Notes: generated by a model from the letters alone, not told the origin. A stretch of 9,033 nucleotides of DNA from an uncultured Lachnospiraceae bacterium (GCA_937877165.1 CALEFO010000142.1:1-9033); one strand, 5' to 3'; counted from the first letter of the stretch, positions 1 to 5,243 are shown. Numbers and translations are program-made.

Positions 1-159
1 CACGCAGTGTGGATGCTCCAGGCAGGAGGAGCTGACATCAGGCAGCTCCGAGTGCACGTGAGGAGAAATCCGCGAAGGCGGTTTCTCCGATGCGGGAGCG
101 GACACACGCAGTGTGGATGCTCCAGGCAGGAGGAGCTGACATCAGGCAGCTCCGAGTGC
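1..159. repeat. Tandem structured repeat, 104-bp period, starting at the mraZ stop
   Basis: Bases 1-55 and 105-159 are identical over 55 bp, an offset of 104. The window therefore holds one complete unit and the end of another that runs off the left edge. The 49 bases between them (56-104) contain hairpin A (62-88: GGAGAAA, unpaired T, CCGC, GAAG loop, GCGG, TTTCTCC). Hairpin B follows at 95-123, with outer stem GGAGC/GCTCC and inner stem CACAC/GTGTG. Hairpin C is at 132-153 (GGAGCTG/CAGCTCC) and its earlier copy at 28-49. On the minus strand the array begins one base after the mraZ TAG, in the space where rsmH usually starts. Confidence 0.9.
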
Positions 160-160
160 G

Positions 161-610
161 CTATATCTGGAATCCGCCGCTCAACAGCTCTTCCGAAATT
201 CCGCTGATATCCTCTGCCGTTGTCTCTGTTTCGTAAGCGTCGTATACCTCTTCGCTCCAGAGCTCTCCTCTTGTTCCCATTCCGACGAACACCACATTCT
301 TGTCAATTCCAGCCTCCTGACGGAGCTGATTCGGCAAAAGGATTCGCCCTTGCTTGTCGATCTCAACTTCCACCGTCTTCGACATGAAATAGCGGACCAG
401 CCTGCGCGCCTGTACGGAGTTGGTCGGCAGTGCCAGGAGCTTCTGTGAGAACGCTTCCCAGTCCTCTTCGTCATAGATCTGGAGACACTTGTCATAACCG
501 CATCCGATCCAGAAGCGGCTTCCCAGAATCTCTCTGAACTTGGCCGGCACAATCAGCCTTCCCTTGCTGTCAAGGGAATGGTGATATTCGCCTGAGAACG
601 TTTTCGTCAT
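161..610 (-). CDS. mraZ: MraZ, transcriptional regulator of the division and cell-wall (dcw) cluster
   Basis: The 149-aa product has the normal MraZ length and two AbrB/SpoVT-like half-domains. Each carries the family D-x-x-x-R signature: DSKGR at residues 14-18, followed by LIVPAKFRE, and DKQGR at 85-89, followed by ILLPNQLR. Members form ring-shaped oligomers, bind direct repeats upstream of their own gene and regulate the dcw cluster. The ATG at 608-610 is preceded by an AGGAAA ribosome binding site about 9 bases away, so the start is well supported. A set of MraZ-type repeats lies about 130-155 bases upstream (737-766), which suggests autoregulation. The stop is TAG at 161-163. The usual neighbour rsmH is not visible: a tandem structured repeat starts one base after the stop. 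The residues after about 125 are acidic and weakly conserved, as is common. Identity is near certain. Confidence 0.97.
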   Translation of the reverse strand: MTKTFSGEYHHSLDSKGRLIVPAKFREILGSRFWIGCGYDKCLQIYDEEDWEAFSQKLLALPTNSVQARRLVRYFMSKTVEVEIDKQGRILLPNQLRQEAGIDKNVVFVGMGTRGELWSEEVYDAYETETTAEDISGISEELLSGGFQI

Positions 611-623
611 TACCCTGTTTCCT

Positions 624-639
624 GCCGCTGGCCTGCGGC
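624..639 (-). other. Small hairpin just upstream of the mraZ ribosome binding site
   Basis: GCCGC and GCGGC are separated by 6 bases, and the hairpin ends 2 bases before the AGGAAA site. It could modulate ribosome access, but a 5-bp GC stem may be chance. Confidence 0.35.
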
Positions 640-736
640 GTCCATCGATGAATCAAGCATTTCAATCGTAAATATGCCCGCAAGCGGTCAATTCACTCCT
701 GAAATCAACATGTGCTGAATCGTGGCATTTGCTGAA

Positions 737-766
737 CAAGTTCATTCTACCACTTTCTACCACATT
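737..766 (-). promoter_or_regulatory. MraZ-type operator: three 10-bp direct repeats
   Basis: The minus strand reads AATGTGGTAG (766-757), AAAGTGGTAG (756-747) and a weaker AATGAACTTG (746-737), in phase with one DNA turn. MraZ is known to bind short GTGG-containing direct repeats spaced at 10 bp upstream of its own gene, AAAGTGG-like in Firmicutes and Mycoplasma. Its location upstream of mraZ supports an autoregulatory site. It lies downstream of the candidate promoter. Confidence 0.7.
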
Positions 767-804
767 ATGGATAAAAATTGGGATTTTCCTCCCCGTGTAG
801 GGTA

Positions 805-833
805 ATCATACCCCACAGACAGGGTTTGCGCAA
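805..833 (-). promoter_or_regulatory. Candidate mraZ promoter
   Basis: The minus strand has TTGCGC (833-828), a 17-base spacer and TATGAT (810-805), predicting a start near 798 and a long leader (~188 bases) to mraZ. The -35 box lies in the palindrome TTGCGCAA (826-833), and the -10 box overlaps the inverted repeat GGGTA/TACCC (800-813). A weaker alternative is TTGACC with TACGAT at 15-base spacing near 670-691. Transcription start is not proven. Confidence 0.45.
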
Positions 834-856
834 GACCTTGGAAATGCCATAAGGTC
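834..856. other. Short inverted repeat upstream of the candidate mraZ promoter
   Basis: GACCTT (834-839) and AAGGTC (851-856) are separated by 11 bases and directly abut the proposed -35 box. It is a possible protein site or a weak hairpin. Confidence 0.35.
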
Positions 857-890
857 CCGAAAACCGCGCAAATTCCATGTTTACCTTTCT

Positions 891-911
891 GTGCCGCGTT
901 TTTTGCGGCAC
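891..911. other. Hairpin with T6 loop
   Basis: GTGCCGC (891-897) pairs with GCGGCAC (905-911) around GTTTTTT. The T run is in the loop, so it does not form a standard terminator on the plus strand. It directly abuts the 911-949 hairpin. Confidence 0.6.
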
Positions 912-949
912 CCCGAGGAGAAATGCCCGAATGGGCTTTCTCCTCGGGG
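911..949. repeat. Third hairpin-A copy with long perfect stem
   Basis: CCCCGAGGAGAAA (911-923) pairs over 13 bp with TTTCTCCTCGGGG (937-949). It encloses an unpaired T at 924 and an inner stem GCCC/GGGC with a GAAT loop. This is the hairpin-A plan of 62-88 and 1150-1176, including the unpaired base at the same place. No clear hairpins B and C follow. Confidence 0.75.
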
Positions 950-986
950 ATCATAGAAATCGGGCCGCCCAGCGGCACCAATTCGT

Positions 987-1022
987 GTTTGAATGTGATC
1001 GCATCGGCGATCACATTCAAAC
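987..1022. other. Perfect 16-bp inverted repeat
   Basis: GTTTGAATGTGATCGC (987-1002) and GCGATCACATTCAAAC (1007-1022) flank ATCG. It is followed by CTTTTACC on the plus strand, a weak terminator-like tail with no plus-strand gene to terminate. On the minus strand it lies downstream of lgt and after the 1067-1132 hairpin. Confidence 0.75.
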
Positions 1023-1066
1023 TTTTACCGGAAAATTTTCAAGCGTTTTCTCCCACTCATGAAACA

Positions 1067-1132
1067 GGGCACAGAGACCAAAAAGCGGCCGGCGGATGAT
1101 TCTCCGCCGGCCGCTTTTTGGTCTCTGTGCCC
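1067..1132. terminator. Large hairpin, likely bidirectional terminator after lgt
   Basis: The arms 1067-1096 and 1103-1132 are perfectly complementary over 30 bp around the loop TGATTC. The core GCGGCCGGCGGA/TCCGCCGGCCGC is flanked by AAAAA on one side and TTTTT on the other, so either strand gives a GC stem followed by five U. This is the classical form of a bidirectional intrinsic terminator. On the minus strand it would end the ychF-mscS-lgt transcript about 150 bases after the lgt stop. The outer 13 bp (GGGCACAGAGACC) are more than a terminator needs. Confidence 0.8.
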
Positions 1133-1149
1133 GTTTTATTCCTCGCTGA

Positions 1150-1234
1150 GGCAAAATCCGCGCAGGCGGTTTTGCCGAATGCAGCAGCCTGTGCATCAAC
1201 ACCGATGCTGCTGTTTCGTGGGATGATCTCCCAC
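1150..1234. repeat. Second copy of the three-hairpin element, downstream of lgt
   Basis: Hairpin A (1150-1176) is GGCAAAA, unpaired T, CCGC, GCAG loop, GCGG, TTTTGCC. Hairpin B (1181-1211) is GCAGCA/TGCTGC, with a possible inner GTG/CAC; an alternative 7-bp register CAGCAGC/GCTGCTG exists. Hairpin C (1218-1234) is GTGGGA/TCCCAC with a 5-base loop. The order and plan match the element at 1-159, but the sequences differ at paired positions. It begins about 50 bases after the lgt stop. Confidence 0.65.
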
Positions 1235-1285
1235 TTTTCTCTCTATGCGATTCTTTTTCAATTTTCCGTCTGTTTCCCGTCCGGC

Positions 1286-2242
1286 TTATTGCTTCTCAGA
1301 GTCGGAGCTTTCCTCCACTTTCTCCCCTGGAGCTTCCGACGGCTTTGCAGTCTCCGGAATGCCAAGGCCGACACGCGGCGTTCCCTTTCTCCGGCTGCCG
1401 ATGAGCACAATCGCAAGGGTGGCTCCCGCTGCCAGAGCAATTCCCATCACCATATTCACTGGGATCGCAGTTCCCGTGATATAAAGCTGATCCGTACGGA
1501 TTGCTTCAATCCAGGCTCTTCCGATGCCGTAGCCTGCAAGATAAAGGAAGAAAATTTCGCCCTTGAACCTGCGGTGCTTCAGGAACAGAAGCAGGAAAAG
1601 CAGAACGCCCAGATTCCAGAGCCCTTCATACAGAAAGGTCGGGTGAACCTGAATATAGTTCGTTCCTTCCGCGATGTGCGATGCAAGGTCCGCGGTGATA
1701 TCTCGTTCCCGTACCATCTCAATCGGAAGCCGCATCGCCAGAGGGCCGTTTGTGTAGCCACCAAACACTTCACGGTTGAAGAAGTTTCCCCATCGTCCGA
1801 TGATCTGTCCTACGAGGAGCCCGTACACCGCCGTGTCCAGAATTTCCGGCAGGAATTTCTTCTTAATCACGCAGTAAACATACGCGGTAATGATGCCGCC
1901 GATCACGCCGCCGTAAATCGCAAGTCCGCCCGCCCGGAAGTTGAAAATCTGAATCGGATCATCCTTGTATGCGTCCCAGAAGAAAATAACATAGTAAATG
2001 CGGGCTCCGATCAGACTGAAGATAATCAGCCACACCGAAATGTCCCAGTAGGTATCCGGGGACTGACCTGTTTTTTTTGCGATATGCGCCGCCATCAGAA
2101 TGCCGAGCATCATACCCAGCGCAATCATGCAGCCATAGAGTGCCACGCGGAAATTCCCGATGTAAAACGCCTGCGGCACATTCTTCAGATAAATTCCCAG
2201 ATTCGGGAACGCGATATCCATTTTATCCATTATATCCGGCAT
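1286..2242 (-). CDS. lgt: Prolipoprotein diacylglyceryl transferase
   Basis: Integral membrane enzyme that moves diacylglycerol from phosphatidylglycerol to the lipobox cysteine of prolipoproteins, the first step of lipoprotein maturation. The 318-aa product has several membrane segments and the Lgt signature GRWGNFFNREVFG (residues 149-161, with R150, N153, N156 and E158). Other conserved blocks are RAGGLAIYGG (103-112), HPTFLYE (200-206) and GYGIGRAWIEAIRTDQL (237-253). At the position of E. coli His103 there is Tyr110; I believe this is common in clostridial members. The start chosen is the ATG at 2240-2242, because AGAGGA sits 6 bases upstream; a longer frame would need a TTG at 2305 without a good site. 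The last ~35 residues are a hydrophilic acidic tail. The gene lies 91 bases after mscS and is probably co-transcribed with it. A strong hairpin terminator lies about 150 bases downstream. Confidence 0.97.
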   Translation of the reverse strand: MPDIMDKMDIAFPNLGIYLKNVPQAFYIGNFRVALYGCMIALGMMLGILMAAHIAKKTGQSPDTYWDISVWLIIFSLIGARIYYVIFFWDAYKDDPIQIFNFRAGGLAIYGGVIGGIITAYVYCVIKKKFLPEILDTAVYGLLVGQIIGRWGNFFNREVFGGYTNGPLAMRLPIEMVRERDITADLASHIAEGTNYIQVHPTFLYEGLWNLGVLLFLLLFLKHRRFKGEIFFLYLAGYGIGRAWIEAIRTDQLYITGTAIPVNMVMGIALAAGATLAIVLIGSRRKGTPRVGLGIPETAKPSEAPGEKVEESSDSEKQ

Positions 2243-2248
2243 ATTGTT

Positions 2249-2254
2249 TCCTCT
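2249..2254 (-). promoter_or_regulatory. Ribosome binding site deciding the lgt start
   Basis: The minus strand reads AGAGGA, then AACAAT, then ATG at 2242. This is a strong Shine-Dalgarno match with good spacing. It favours this ATG over the upstream TTG in the same frame and over two in-frame ATGs shortly downstream. Confidence 0.8.
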
Positions 2255-2333
2255 GCCGCACTCAGACTGCGGCCCGTATTTCAAACAACCTTCCTGCTTC
2301 TGCAAAGATCCCCGGGGCTTCTCCTGTTCTGCT

Positions 2334-3197
2334 TCAATTGCTCTTCTGCTCCTCGCGGATCAGATGCACATCCAGCTGATTGAACGGGATTTCCACAGCC
2401 TCTTCCAGAAAGGCGAGGCGGATTTTCTCCTGCATATCCCAGCGGACATCCAGATAGTCCTGAATGCTGACAAGACAGCGAAGACCGATCACCACACTGC
2501 TCTCGCCCATTGCATCCACAAAGGTCCTGCGGTTCTGCGGAAGGATCCTCGGCTCCTCGTCCATCAGCCTCTCCAGAATCTTCATGGCTCTTCGGACATC
2601 TTCTCCATAGGAAATTCCCACCGTGATTGACAGGCGCTTCTCCCCGGAAGAAAGCCCGGAATTCACCACGGATTTATTCGTCAGCGTGGAATTCGGAATG
2701 ACAAGCTTCTCGCGGTCCGGCGTGTAAATGGTCGTGTAGTAGAGTTCGATTTTCTCTACCGTCCCCTGCACATTCTCGCCCTTCACCGTAATGAAATCGC
2801 CCTCCTTGAAGGGCTTCAGAAGGAGCAGGAGCACGCCTCCTGCGAAGTTGGACAGGACTCCCTGCACGGCAAGAGAAATGCCGACACCCGCTGCAGCCAC
2901 CAGAGCAGCGATGCTCGAGGCCTCCACGATGTGGAGCTGCACCACCATCGTCACAATGGTAAAGCCCAGAACCGTGACCTTGATCAGGGCGTGCATGAAA
3001 TGCCGCACCGTCGGAGCGGTTCCGCGCTTCTCGAGATGCCTGTCCAGGGCATTCAGAATCTTCCCGAGGAGCTTTGCGATCGCGAAGTACAATGCAATGC
3101 AGAATGCAAGGCGGACCAGAAGGTCCAGCGCAGATACACCGACATTCTTCGACCAGTTTCGGAAATCCAGTATGCTATTAAGATCCTGATCTGACAT
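2334..3197 (-). CDS. mscS: MscS-family small-conductance mechanosensitive channel
   Basis: The 287-aa product is almost the length of E. coli MscS and has the same plan: a short N-terminus, TM1 (about 18-45), TM2 (about 66-88), and a pore-lining TM3 (about 93-128) with the Gly/Ala-rich run AALVAAAGVGISLAVQGVL followed by SNFAGGVLLLLLKPFKEGD. After it come the beta domain (GTVEKIELYYTTIYTPD, then the VIPNSTLTNKSVVNSG motif near 167-181) and the alpha/beta C-terminal domain. Such channels open under membrane tension and release solutes during hypo-osmotic shock. The ATG at 3195-3197 has an AGGAA site about 9 bases upstream. The gene follows ychF after a 193-base hairpin-rich gap and is probably in one unit with ychF and lgt. 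Family assignment is secure; which paralogue it represents cannot be told here. Confidence 0.94.
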   Translation of the reverse strand: MSDQDLNSILDFRNWSKNVGVSALDLLVRLAFCIALYFAIAKLLGKILNALDRHLEKRGTAPTVRHFMHALIKVTVLGFTIVTMVVQLHIVEASSIAALVAAAGVGISLAVQGVLSNFAGGVLLLLLKPFKEGDFITVKGENVQGTVEKIELYYTTIYTPDREKLVIPNSTLTNKSVVNSGLSSGEKRLSITVGISYGEDVRRAMKILERLMDEEPRILPQNRRTFVDAMGESSVVIGLRCLVSIQDYLDVRWDMQEKIRLAFLEEAVEIPFNQLDVHLIREEQKSN

Positions 3198-3213
3198 TCA
3201 CTTTATTCCTTAA

Positions 3214-3288
3214 TGTCCTTCGGACAGCCATCTCGAATTTGCTTCGCTCTGCGCTGTCCTTCGGACAGCCATCTCGAATTTGCTTCGC
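3214..3288. repeat. Tandem 34-bp direct repeat in the mscS leader
   Basis: Bases 3214-3247 and 3255-3288 are identical over 34 bp with a 41-bp period. A further partial match of 12 bases (CTGCGCTGTCCT) occurs at 3250-3261 and 3373-3384. Each unit contains one mini-hairpin (TGTCC-TTC-GGACA on the plus strand; 7 bp in the second copy, 3253-3269) and a GCTTCGC core (3241-3247 and 3282-3288). It lies between the ychF stop and the mscS ribosome binding site. Confidence 0.85.
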
Positions 3289-3364
3289 AAATCCTCGATG
3301 TTGGACTTCGTCCAATGCATCCCGTTCCGGATGCATTTTCCTGAGCAAGCTCAGAAATGCATCC
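3278..3364. other. Hairpin cluster in the ychF-mscS gap
   Basis: ATTTGC-TTC-GCAAAT (3278-3292) and TTGGAC-TTC-GTCCAA (3301-3315) are 6-bp stems with triloops. ATGCATCC (3315-3322) pairs with GGATGCAT (3329-3336). The same GGATGCATTT (3329-3338) can instead pair with AAATGCATCC (3355-3364), enclosing CTGAGC-AA-GCTCAG (3341-3354). The last two structures exclude each other. No clear U-tract terminator is present, so read-through from ychF into mscS is plausible. Confidence 0.75.
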
Positions 3365-3390
3365 GTTCCGTGCTGCGCTGTCCTCAGGAG

Positions 3391-4491
3391 TTACACATTA
3401 AATCTGAACAAAATCACATCGCCGTCCTGGACGACATAGTCCTTGCCTTCCATGCCGACCTTGCCTTTTTCTCTGGCAGCAGAAAGACTTCCTTCCTGCA
3501 GGAGCACCTCCCAGTTGACAACCTCGGCCTTGATGAAGCCGCGCTCGAAATCCGAGTGAATCTTACCAGCGGCCTGCGGTGCCTTGGTTCCGATCTTGAT
3601 GGTCCAGGCTCTGGTTTCGTCCTCGCCCGCCGTCAGAAAGCTCATCAGTCCCAGCGTGCGATAGCTTGCCTTGATCAGCTTGTCAAGGCCAGACTCCTTG
3701 AGGCCCAGATCCTCCAGGAAGGCCTGTCTCTCGTCGTCATCCAGCTCCGAAATTTCCGCTTCCATCTTCGCGCAGAGGGCGAAAACCTCGCTTCCTGTCT
3801 TCTTTGCGTACTCACGAACCTCCTGAACGAACTTGTTGGAGGCTCCGTCATCCGCAATGTCATCCTCGGAGACATTGCAGGCGAAAATAACCGGCTTGGA
3901 GGTAAGAAGGCTGTACTCCTTCAGGTACTTCTCTTCGTCCTCTTCCAGATCATCCATCATGGTAAGAACGGGCTCCCCTGCTTCCAGATGCTCCTTGATC
4001 CGGTTCAGGAAATCCAGCTCTTTTGCCGCTTCCTTGTCCATGCGCGCGGTCTTCGCAACCTTGGAAATTCTTCTCTCCAGAACCTCCAGATCTGCGAAAA
4101 TCAGCTCCATATTGATGGTTTCGATGTCACGGACCGGATCCACGGATCCGTCCACATGCGTGACGTTGGGATCCTCAAAGCAGCGCACCACATGCACGAT
4201 GGCATCGCACTCACGAATGTTCGCAAGGAACTGATTGCCGAGGCCCTCTCCCTTGGAGGCGCCCTTTACCAGGCCTGCGATATCAACGAACTCAATGACC
4301 GCCGGGGTGATCTTCTTGGAGTGATACATGGCTCCCAGCTTCTTGATCCGGTCATCCGGAACGGCAACCACTCCGACATTGGGATCAATCGTACAGAACG
4401 GATAGTTTGCAACATCCGCTCCCGCCTTGGTCAGCGAATTAAACAGTGTACTCTTTCCGACATTCGGAAGACCGACAATACCTAATTTCAT
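3391..4491 (-). CDS. ychF: Redox-regulated P-loop ATPase YchF (OLA1 type)
   Basis: Obg-group P-loop protein that in this branch prefers ATP to GTP, associates with ribosomes and affects stress responses. The 366-aa product has the usual family length. The P-loop is GLPNVGKS (residues 7-14), the effector region is NYPFCTIDPNVG (29-40), and G3 is DIAGLVKGASKGEGLGN (70-86). The family helix NMELIFADLE lies at 127-136 and is followed by a predicted coiled-coil region. The C-terminal TGS-type domain (about 282-365) includes GEDETRAWTIKIGTKAPQAA and ends in DGDVILFRFNV. The start is the ATG at 4489-4491, because MKLGIVGLPNVGKST is the conserved N-terminus; an in-frame ATG 42 bases upstream would add an unconserved extension. 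The Shine-Dalgarno site is weak (AGG about 11 bases away). It is likely transcribed from the promoter at 4633-4662. Confidence 0.98.
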   Translation of the reverse strand: MKLGIVGLPNVGKSTLFNSLTKAGADVANYPFCTIDPNVGVVAVPDDRIKKLGAMYHSKKITPAVIEFVDIAGLVKGASKGEGLGNQFLANIRECDAIVHVVRCFEDPNVTHVDGSVDPVRDIETINMELIFADLEVLERRISKVAKTARMDKEAAKELDFLNRIKEHLEAGEPVLTMMDDLEEDEEKYLKEYSLLTSKPVIFACNVSEDDIADDGASNKFVQEVREYAKKTGSEVFALCAKMEAEISELDDDERQAFLEDLGLKESGLDKLIKASYRTLGLMSFLTAGEDETRAWTIKIGTKAPQAAGKIHSDFERGFIKAEVVNWEVLLQEGSLSAAREKGKVGMEGKDYVVQDGDVILFRFNV

Positions 4492-4632
4492 TTTGCAAAT
4501 ACCTGTCCGAAAGCCCCGCACGCCTTCCGGCATCGGAGTTTCCGCCTTTCCCTCGTTTTCCTGCGCCGCATTCCCGCTTCCGCCCCGGATTCGTTCCTCC
4601 GGGCCTGCAACAGAAGCACAGCGCGACTACCT

Positions 4633-4662
4633 ATTATAGTCATAAGAAACCTGCTTTTTCAA
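4633..4662 (-). promoter_or_regulatory. Sigma-A-type promoter, probably for ychF
   Basis: The minus strand has TTGAAA (4662-4657), an 18-base spacer and a perfect TATAAT (4638-4633). This predicts a start near 4626 and a leader of about 135 bases before the ychF ATG. An inverted repeat CCTGCT/AGCAGG (4650-4655 and 4675-4680) brackets the -35 box and could be an operator or coincidence. The -35 box lies about 30 bases from the IS21-like repeats. Confidence 0.65.
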
Positions 4663-4690
4663 TCTCAACCCAATAGCAGGTAATCTGAAA

Positions 4691-4772
4691 GTCCCATTTG
4701 TAAGCTGAGACTCCCGTTTGGTAAATGAGAGGATGAAACATAATTGTCGCTGATGAAATGTAAATTGCCGCT
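4691..4772. mobile_element. Four contiguous ~20-bp degenerate repeats, possible IS21-type end remnant
   Basis: The units are 4691-4710, 4711-4731, 4732-4751 and 4752-4772. The first pair resemble each other (GTCCCATTTGTAAGCTGAGA and CTCCCGTTTGGTAAATGAGA). The second pair resemble each other (GATGAAACATAATTGTCGCT and GATGAAATGTAAATTGCCGC). IS21-family elements carry multiple ~20-bp repeats at their ends, with CAATTT/TCATC-like words as seen here on the minus strand. No istA or istB sequence is visible, so this would be a remnant. The family call is tentative; the repeats themselves are visible. Confidence 0.45.
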
Positions 4773-4925
4773 CTCTTCCATGTACCCAGCGGCAGCGTAT
4801 TTCGCTTATATCTGAAATTCAAACCTGAAGCCGGAATTTTATAAGTTATAACTTATAAAATTCAAAAATTGGCAGGATTTCCCAGATATATCTTTGAAAC
4901 ACAAACAGCCGTTCATTCAGCCGTC
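4773..4925. other. Non-coding AT-rich stretch between IS-like repeats and ATPase remnant
   Basis: Apart from the 4834-4863 palindrome I see no gene, RNA or clear promoter here. Short frames lack ribosome binding sites and family likeness. Confidence 0.5.
4834..4863. other. Perfect 30-bp AT-rich palindrome
   Basis: GAATTTTATAAGTTA and its exact reverse complement are joined with no spacer. There is no GC stem and no T tract beyond the arms on either strand, so it is not a normal terminator. It resembles a dyad operator or a scar of a mobile element. It lies 62 bases downstream of the ATPase remnant. Confidence 0.7.
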
Positions 4926-5243
4926 CTAAATATCCAGACTGTTCTCATTCAGCAGAAAATCATAAACGCTCATGATCAGAACCCCTTTTTCATTATAATG
5001 CGGTGTCGGGGTATCTTTGGTAATGATGAGCCGTTTGAAGAAATCTCCGGTCAGCATCAGAGACCGCTGTTCCTGTTCCATCTTCGTCTGATCCGGAATT
5101 GCGTAAGCAGACTGAATATAGTATCGTTTCGAGCCTTTGTTGCAGACAAAGTCAATTTCCAGCTGTTTCCGGATGCTGCCTTTTCCATCGGTATCGTACT
5201 GCATGACAACGCCCACATCCACATTGAAACCGCGGATACGCGG
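4926..5243 (-). pseudogene. C-terminal remnant of an AAA ATPase / DUF4143 protein
   Basis: The reading frame encodes RIRGFNVDVGVVMQYD, then RKQLEIDFVCNKGSKRYYIQSAYA, and ends in SVYDFLLNENSLDI with a TAG stop. This matches the C-terminal restriction-endonuclease-like part of the ATP-binding DUF4143 proteins that are abundant in Lachnospiraceae and usually about 400 residues long. Only about 100 residues remain. Family-like sequence continues upstream of the first possible start codon (GTG at 5220-5222) as far as about 5243, where the frame meets a TAG (5250-5252). No Walker motifs or N-terminal part are visible between here and the rsgA terminator. It therefore looks like a decayed 5'-truncated gene, not a small functional protein. 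The local sequence is more AT-rich than its neighbours, consistent with acquisition. The family call rests on remembered motifs. Confidence 0.75.

Noticed and set aside
1..159. CRISPR-like arrangement of two identical 55-bp repeats with a 49-bp spacer
   Set aside because: The repeats are too long, the spacer itself contains part of the structured element shared with 1150-1234, and no cas gene is present.
757..1020. Minus-strand 87-codon frame in the lgt-mraZ gap
   Set aside because: It runs through three hairpins and the proposed mraZ control region and has no domain.
2243..2305. Longer lgt N-terminus starting at the TTG at 2305
   Set aside because: There is no good ribosome binding site there, while the ATG at 2242 has AGAGGA at ideal spacing and gives the normal family length.
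1118..2383. Long plus-strand frame of 421 codons over lgt
   Set aside because: It is antisense to a clear lgt gene, has no recognisable domain, and begins inside the terminator hairpin.
3280..4485. Long plus-strand frame of 401 codons over ychF
   Set aside because: It is an antisense shadow of ychF with no family likeness and no ribosome binding site.
4492..4533. Longer ychF N-terminus of 14 extra residues
   Set aside because: YchF proteins start directly with M-x-L-G-I-V-G-L-P-N-V-G-K; the extra residues are unconserved.
4640..4822. Minus-strand 60-codon frame over the IS-like repeats
   Set aside because: It reads through tandem degenerate repeats and the ychF -35 region, with no family likeness.
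4834..4863. AT palindrome as terminator of the ATPase remnant
   Set aside because: The stem has almost no GC pairs and no U tract follows on the minus strand.
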